Positions 4,762 through 8,181 of a stretch of 8,181 bases of DNA are shown one piece after another. This DNA is from an uncultured delta proteobacterium (lineage in GTDB: Bacteria > RBG-13-61-14 > DRUE01), in NCBI GenBank assembly GCA_903930515.1, contig CAIYYW010000023.1, positions 1 through 8,181 of the forward strand, given 5' to 3'. Numbering within the stretch: the first letter of the stretch is position 1; each line of letters opens with the position of its first letter. Under the pieces are notes generated by a model that had not been told where the DNA came from, did not search any database, and saw nothing but the letters and a program-made list of their open reading frames with translations. Position numbers and translations under genes: made by a program.

Positions 4762-6590
4762 TGGCTGAGTTAGAGCAAAGCATACCGCAGAAATTTTTTG
4801 ACCGGGCGCAAGCGCATCCGGAACAGGTCTTGTTCCACAACAAGGAGCAGGGCAAATGGAGGGCGATCAGTTGGAAGGAAGCGGCGACGGTAACCTCGGA
4901 GATCGCGAACGGATTGATCTCGCTCGGGCTTCAGACCAATGACAAGGTTTCAATTTTAAGCGAGAACCGGCTGGAATGGCTTTACGCGGATTTGGGGACC
5001 ATCTCCGCGGGAGGGGTCACGGCGGCGATCTATCCGTCCAACCTGCCGGATGAAGTTGAATACATTGTCAACCATTCGGAGGCGATTTTTATTTTCGTGA
5101 GCAACCAGGGCCAGCTTAAAAAACTGGAAGGCCGGGAGACCCGGATGAAGGATCTGAAGAAGTTGATCCTGTTTGACCAGGCGGACAACTTTCCAAAGGA
5201 CGCGATCAGTTTGGAGCAATTGCGGGAGCTGGGGAGGAGACACGCCGCGGAGCATCCGGGAGAATTGGAAGGGCGGATCAAGTCATTGACTCCGGACCAT
5301 CTGCTTACCCTGATTTACACCTCAGGAACCACCGGCCCGCCCAAGGGGGTGATGCTCACTCACGGCAACATTATCTGGGTATATCACGCCCTGGAGGATG
5401 TTTTGGAGGGACTGCTTTCCATTGACCAGACCGACCTTCATTTATCTTACCTTCCTTATGCGCATGCGATGGAGCGGATCGGCGGGATTTATTTTGGGAT
5501 TTTCCGGGGGCTTCAGATCGCGATTGCCGAGGGGATTGACAAGCTGACCGGCAATATTGCGGAAATGAAGCCGACCTTGCTCTTGGGCGCGCCCCGGGTT
5601 TACGAGAAGATTTATTCCGGCCTGCTCAAGCGGATTGAAGCGGAATCTCCTCTGAAGAAGAAGTTATTCTGGTGGGCGATCAAGGTTGGAAAAGAGGCGA
5701 GCAAGTACCGGTTCAACCGCTTGCCGATGCCTTTGCGGCTTTGGCCTAAATTTTTCCTGGCCGACCGTCTGGTTTTCCGTCAGGTCAAGCAGCGGTTCGG
5801 GGGCAGGCTAAAGTTTATGCTGAGCGCCGCGGCCCCGATCTCTCCGGAGATCCTGGACTTTTTCGCCGGGCTGGACCTGATGGTTTTGGAAGGATGGGGA
5901 ATGACCGAGACTTCCGCGCCGTCCACCATCACCCGGCCGGGCAAGCTCAAGATCGGCACGGTCGGTCTGCCCCTGAAAGGGGTTGAGATCAAGATCGGGG
6001 ATGACGGGGAGATCCTGGTCCGGGGCGGGAACATCTTCAAGGGATATTTCAAGGACCCGGTCCAGACCAAGGAAGGGTTTGAGCCGGACGGTTTTTTTCA
6101 TACCGGAGACATCGGCGAGATAGACCCGGATGGCTGTATCAAGATCACGGACCGGAAAAAGGATCTGATCATCACCGCTGGGGGCAAGAATATATCGCCG
6201 CAGAATATTGAGAACCTGATGAAGACCGACATCTATCTCAGCGAGTTTGTGGCCTACGGAGACTCCAAGAAATTCCTGGTCGGGCTGGTGACTTTGGACG
6301 AGGAGGCGGTGACTGCTTGGGCCAAGGAGCACGGGATTGCCTATAAGGATTTCGCCGAGCTGAGCCAGCGGCCGGAGGTGTATAAGCTGATTGAAGGACG
6401 GGTGGCGGAATTGAACAAGCGTCTGCCCAGTTATTCCACGGTCAAGCGGCTTAAAATCCTGCCCCAGCAGTTCAGCCAGGAGGCCGGCGAGATCACTCCC
6501 ACGATGAAGCTGAAGCGGAAGGTGGTCAACAAAAAATATCGGGATCTGCTGGAAAGTATGTATTCGGGATTGAAGGACGGCGATCTTTAG
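4761..6590 (+). CDS. Long-chain acyl-CoA synthetase (AMP-forming; FadD/FAA1 type)
   Basis: A 609-residue adenylate-forming enzyme that activates fatty acids with ATP and CoA through an acyl-AMP intermediate; usually cytosolic and membrane-associated. Core motifs: the phosphate-binding loop YTSGTTGPPKG (186-196), GWGMTETS (378-385), HTGD (447-450) with the ATP-ribose-binding Asp, the hinge DRKKDLIITAGGKNISP (464-480), and the C-terminal ITPTMKLKRK (578-587), whose lysine (probably K583) is the adenylation residue. The TPT-x-K-x-KR form and the length near 600 point to the long-chain (COG1022) branch rather than short-chain or luciferase-like members. The N-terminus (MAELEQSIPQKFFDRA) fits the family. 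It lies 67 bp after the phosphodiesterase and 26 bp before the glycosyltransferase gene, so it may be co-transcribed with both. Chain-length preference cannot be read from the sequence. Confidence 0.93.
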   Translation: MAELEQSIPQKFFDRAQAHPEQVLFHNKEQGKWRAISWKEAATVTSEIANGLISLGLQTNDKVSILSENRLEWLYADLGTISAGGVTAAIYPSNLPDEVEYIVNHSEAIFIFVSNQGQLKKLEGRETRMKDLKKLILFDQADNFPKDAISLEQLRELGRRHAAEHPGELEGRIKSLTPDHLLTLIYTSGTTGPPKGVMLTHGNIIWVYHALEDVLEGLLSIDQTDLHLSYLPYAHAMERIGGIYFGIFRGLQIAIAEGIDKLTGNIAEMKPTLLLGAPRVYEKIYSGLLKRIEAESPLKKKLFWWAIKVGKEASKYRFNRLPMPLRLWPKFFLADRLVFRQVKQRFGGRLKFMLSAAAPISPEILDFFAGLDLMVLEGWGMTETSAPSTITRPGKLKIGTVGLPLKGVEIKIGDDGEILVRGGNIFKGYFKDPVQTKEGFEPDGFFHTGDIGEIDPDGCIKITDRKKDLIITAGGKNISPQNIENLMKTDIYLSEFVAYGDSKKFLVGLVTLDEEAVTAWAKEHGIAYKDFAELSQRPEVYKLIEGRVAELNKRLPSYSTVKRLKILPQQFSQEAGEITPTMKLKRKVVNKKYRDLLESMYSGLKDGDL

Positions 6591-6616
6591 GCGGGGAGTC
6601 GGGGAAAAAGTCGGGA

Positions 6617-8181
6617 GTGGCAAAGCCGGGGAAAAAGGAAATCGCGCTGGTTGCGGGCTTGGGCCTGCTGTCGCTGATCTTAAGACTTTATGCGGTGGAT
6701 TTCGGACTGCCCGACCCTTACACCCGTCCGGATGAATCCAAGGTTTGCCTGTATGCGCTGCGGATAGCTTCCGGCAAATTTTTCATAAATTATTTCTGGT
6801 ATTCGCATTTTTATTTTTACCTGCTGGCCGGGCTGTTCCTGGTGATGGCAAAACTGAACGGGGTCGCGCTGGTCTCCGGCCAAATCTTCAACGAGTTTGT
6901 CGCTGAGCACAGCCTGGTTTTTTTCCCGGCCGGCAGGGCTCTGACCGCGCTGTTCGGAACCGGCCAGGTGGTCTTGGCATATCTGCTGGCAAGAAAACTT
7001 TCCGGCCGGACCGCGGGCCTGGCCGCGGCCCTGCTGCTCGCGCTTGGGTATTTGCCGGTCCGGGAATCGCATTTCCTGACCGTGGATATCCCGCTCGGCT
7101 TTTTCACGCTCCTGAGTTTTTTGCTGATGGCCCGTTGTTATGAAAACCCGACCCGGAGGAATTTTATCTGGGCCGGGATCTCGCTCGGGCTGGCAATGGG
7201 AACGAAATTGAATGCCGTCGTTTTGCTTTTGCCCTTCGGCCTTCTCTGGATCGCTTGCCGGGGGAAGGAACTGAAATTTCCGGCCGGTCTTTTTTTTGAT
7301 TTGCGGCCGTGGATGGTTTTGATCATTGCCCTGCTGGTTTTTTTCATCACCAATCCTTCCGCGCTTTATTTTCATCAGGAGTTTGTCCGGCAATTCGCGC
7401 GCTTCCGCGCTTACACGCTGGAGCGGCAATTCCTGGACCCGGTCAGCGAGTCGGGGATTTATTTCTATGCGCGCGGTCTTTATTTCGGACTGGGCGCGGG
7501 CGCGCTGTTGTTTTCTTTGCTCGGTCTTTTATCCTGGGTCAAGCAAAGGGATTGGATGGGGTTGATTATTTTCGGATTCACGGTTTTCTGGATCGGGTTT
7601 CATTCCCTTTCCCCGACCCGGTTCCTGCGCTACCTGGACCCGGTGATTCCCCTGGTCTGCGTTTCAGCCGGAATCGGGATCTGCTGGCTGGCGCGCCTGA
7701 TCCCGAAAGCAGGCATTTTCCGGCTGAAAACTTTTTGGGCTTTGGCCCTGGCAATGGTTTCTCTTTTCCCGGGGATTATTCAACTTTGCCAATTTGAAAA
7801 AAACATCAGCCGGAAAGACACCCGGGTCCTGGCGCGGGAATGGATTTTGAAAAATTTGAAAGCGGGAGCCATTGCCCATCTCGGGGGCCGGAGGAATTTC
7901 CGGATTATGCTGGAGCCGGAGTTGTTGCCCGGATTCAAGTCCTCATATTACGACCAAGCGGCGGAAGAAAAAATTCCCTCTTTGAACCGGGCGGGACCGG
8001 GGCCGGGAGTTAATTATATAGTTGCCTATAATTCCCTGACCCCGTTCCTAAAAATAAATCCAACGCTTCAGGCTGAATTGGATCAATCCGCGCAAAGGCT
8101 CGCCTGCTTTAATCCCTATTTGGAGTCCGCGCATCCCGATCCGATCTATGATACCCAGGACGCGTTCCTGGTTCCGTTTGC
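6617..8181 (+). CDS. Membrane glycosyltransferase of the GT39/PMT (dolichyl-phosphate-mannose transferase-like) type, runs off the right edge
   Basis: The frame is open from 6617 to the window end (521 codons). After a basic start (VAKPGKKE) comes a first membrane helix (~9-27) and then DFGLPDPYTRPDES (28-41), which holds the acidic pair Asp39-Glu40 of the first outer loop, the catalytic-loop mark of GT-C enzymes using lipid-phosphate sugars. Many hydrophobic segments follow up to about residue 390, with short polar loops such as RESHFLTVD (~152-160), KLNAV and SPTRFLRYLDP (the latter a common late motif in this family). The segment from ~395 on is soluble and should be periplasmic. The start is a GTG at 6617; no in-frame ATG is suitable and the match to family N-termini begins here, though the ribosome-binding site (GGGGA near 6601) is rather distant. 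It probably transfers a sugar from undecaprenyl- or dolichyl-type phosphate to a lipid, glycan or protein; the acceptor is unknown. Confidence 0.82.
   Translation, partial: MAKPGKKEIALVAGLGLLSLILRLYAVDFGLPDPYTRPDESKVCLYALRIASGKFFINYFWYSHFYFYLLAGLFLVMAKLNGVALVSGQIFNEFVAEHSLVFFPAGRALTALFGTGQVVLAYLLARKLSGRTAGLAAALLLALGYLPVRESHFLTVDIPLGFFTLLSFLLMARCYENPTRRNFIWAGISLGLAMGTKLNAVVLLLPFGLLWIACRGKELKFPAGLFFDLRPWMVLIIALLVFFITNPSALYFHQEFVRQFARFRAYTLERQFLDPVSESGIYFYARGLYFGLGAGALLFSLLGLLSWVKQRDWMGLIIFGFTVFWIGFHSLSPTRFLRYLDPVIPLVCVSAGIGICWLARLIPKAGIFRLKTFWALALAMVSLFPGIIQLCQFEKNISRKDTRVLAREWILKNLKAGAIAHLGGRRNFRIMLEPELLPGFKSSYYDQAAEEKIPSLNRAGPGPGVNYIVAYNSLTPFLKINPTLQAELDQSAQRLACFNPYLESAHPDPIYDTQDAFLVPF

Noticed and set aside
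5808-6623. Minus-strand reading frame of 271 codons opposite the acyl-CoA synthetase
   Set aside because: It lies over conserved adenylation motifs of the real gene and shows no domain of its own.
6680-7429. Minus-strand reading frame of 249 codons opposite the glycosyltransferase
   Set aside because: Extremely rich in Gln/Pro/Lys/Arg with no hydrophobic core: a shadow of the membrane-protein codons on the other strand.
7309-7797. Plus-strand reading frame of 162 codons within the glycosyltransferase
   Set aside because: Different frame inside a continuous family match, so it is a shadow.

Overview
The window is a piece of a bacterial chromosome, probably from a Gram-negative, possibly uncultured lineage. 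Codon use in most genes favours G/C at third positions, and there is a bacterial ECF-type metal transporter, a long-chain acyl-CoA synthetase and a membrane glycosyltransferase of the GT39/PMT type. No rRNA, tRNA or taxon-specific marker is present, so I do not assign a phylum.

Layout. (1) Bases 1-~880 look like a patchwork of acquired DNA: an AT-rich AAA-type ATPase gene on the minus strand that runs off the left edge, then a small decayed insertion element (about 555-802) bounded by an imperfect inverted repeat and holding only the tail of an IS3-like transposase. (2) Bases 880-3523, minus strand, form a compact cobalt/nickel ECF transport operon in the order cbiM (fused to a PDGLE/CbiN-like tail) - cbiQ - cbiO. 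Genes are 11 bp apart (cbiM-cbiQ) or overlap by ATGA (cbiQ-cbiO). A possible 37-codon reading frame with coding-like composition lies just ahead of cbiM and competes with a good promoter for the same bases. (3) Bases 3655-3892 are a divergent intergenic region with promoter-like sequences and dispersed palindromic repeats. (4) Bases 3893-8181, plus strand, carry a cytosolic glycerophosphodiester phosphodiesterase, a FadD/FAA1-type long-chain acyl-CoA synthetase, and a multi-membrane-spanning glycosyltransferase that runs off the right edge. A cluster of palindromic and tandem repeats lies between the first two, and its DNA supplies the last ~22 codons of the phosphodiesterase.

How the genes work together. 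CbiM (substrate-specific subunit, metal bound at its N-terminus), the fused PDGLE segment, CbiQ (transmembrane coupling subunit) and CbiO (ATPase) make a complete energy-coupling-factor importer for Co2+ or Ni2+. The plus-strand genes suggest lipid turnover (release of glycerol-3-phosphate from deacylated phospholipids, activation of free fatty acids) next to an envelope glycosylation gene. Their same-strand order and short gaps (67 and 26 bp) allow co-transcription, but a shared pathway is only inferred.

The observations most worth a second look are the small frame ahead of cbiM, the repeat cluster built into the end of the phosphodiesterase gene together with the duplicated ribosome-binding region of the synthetase, and the decayed insertion element beside the AT-rich ATPase. 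I did not find a convincing new multi-gene system.
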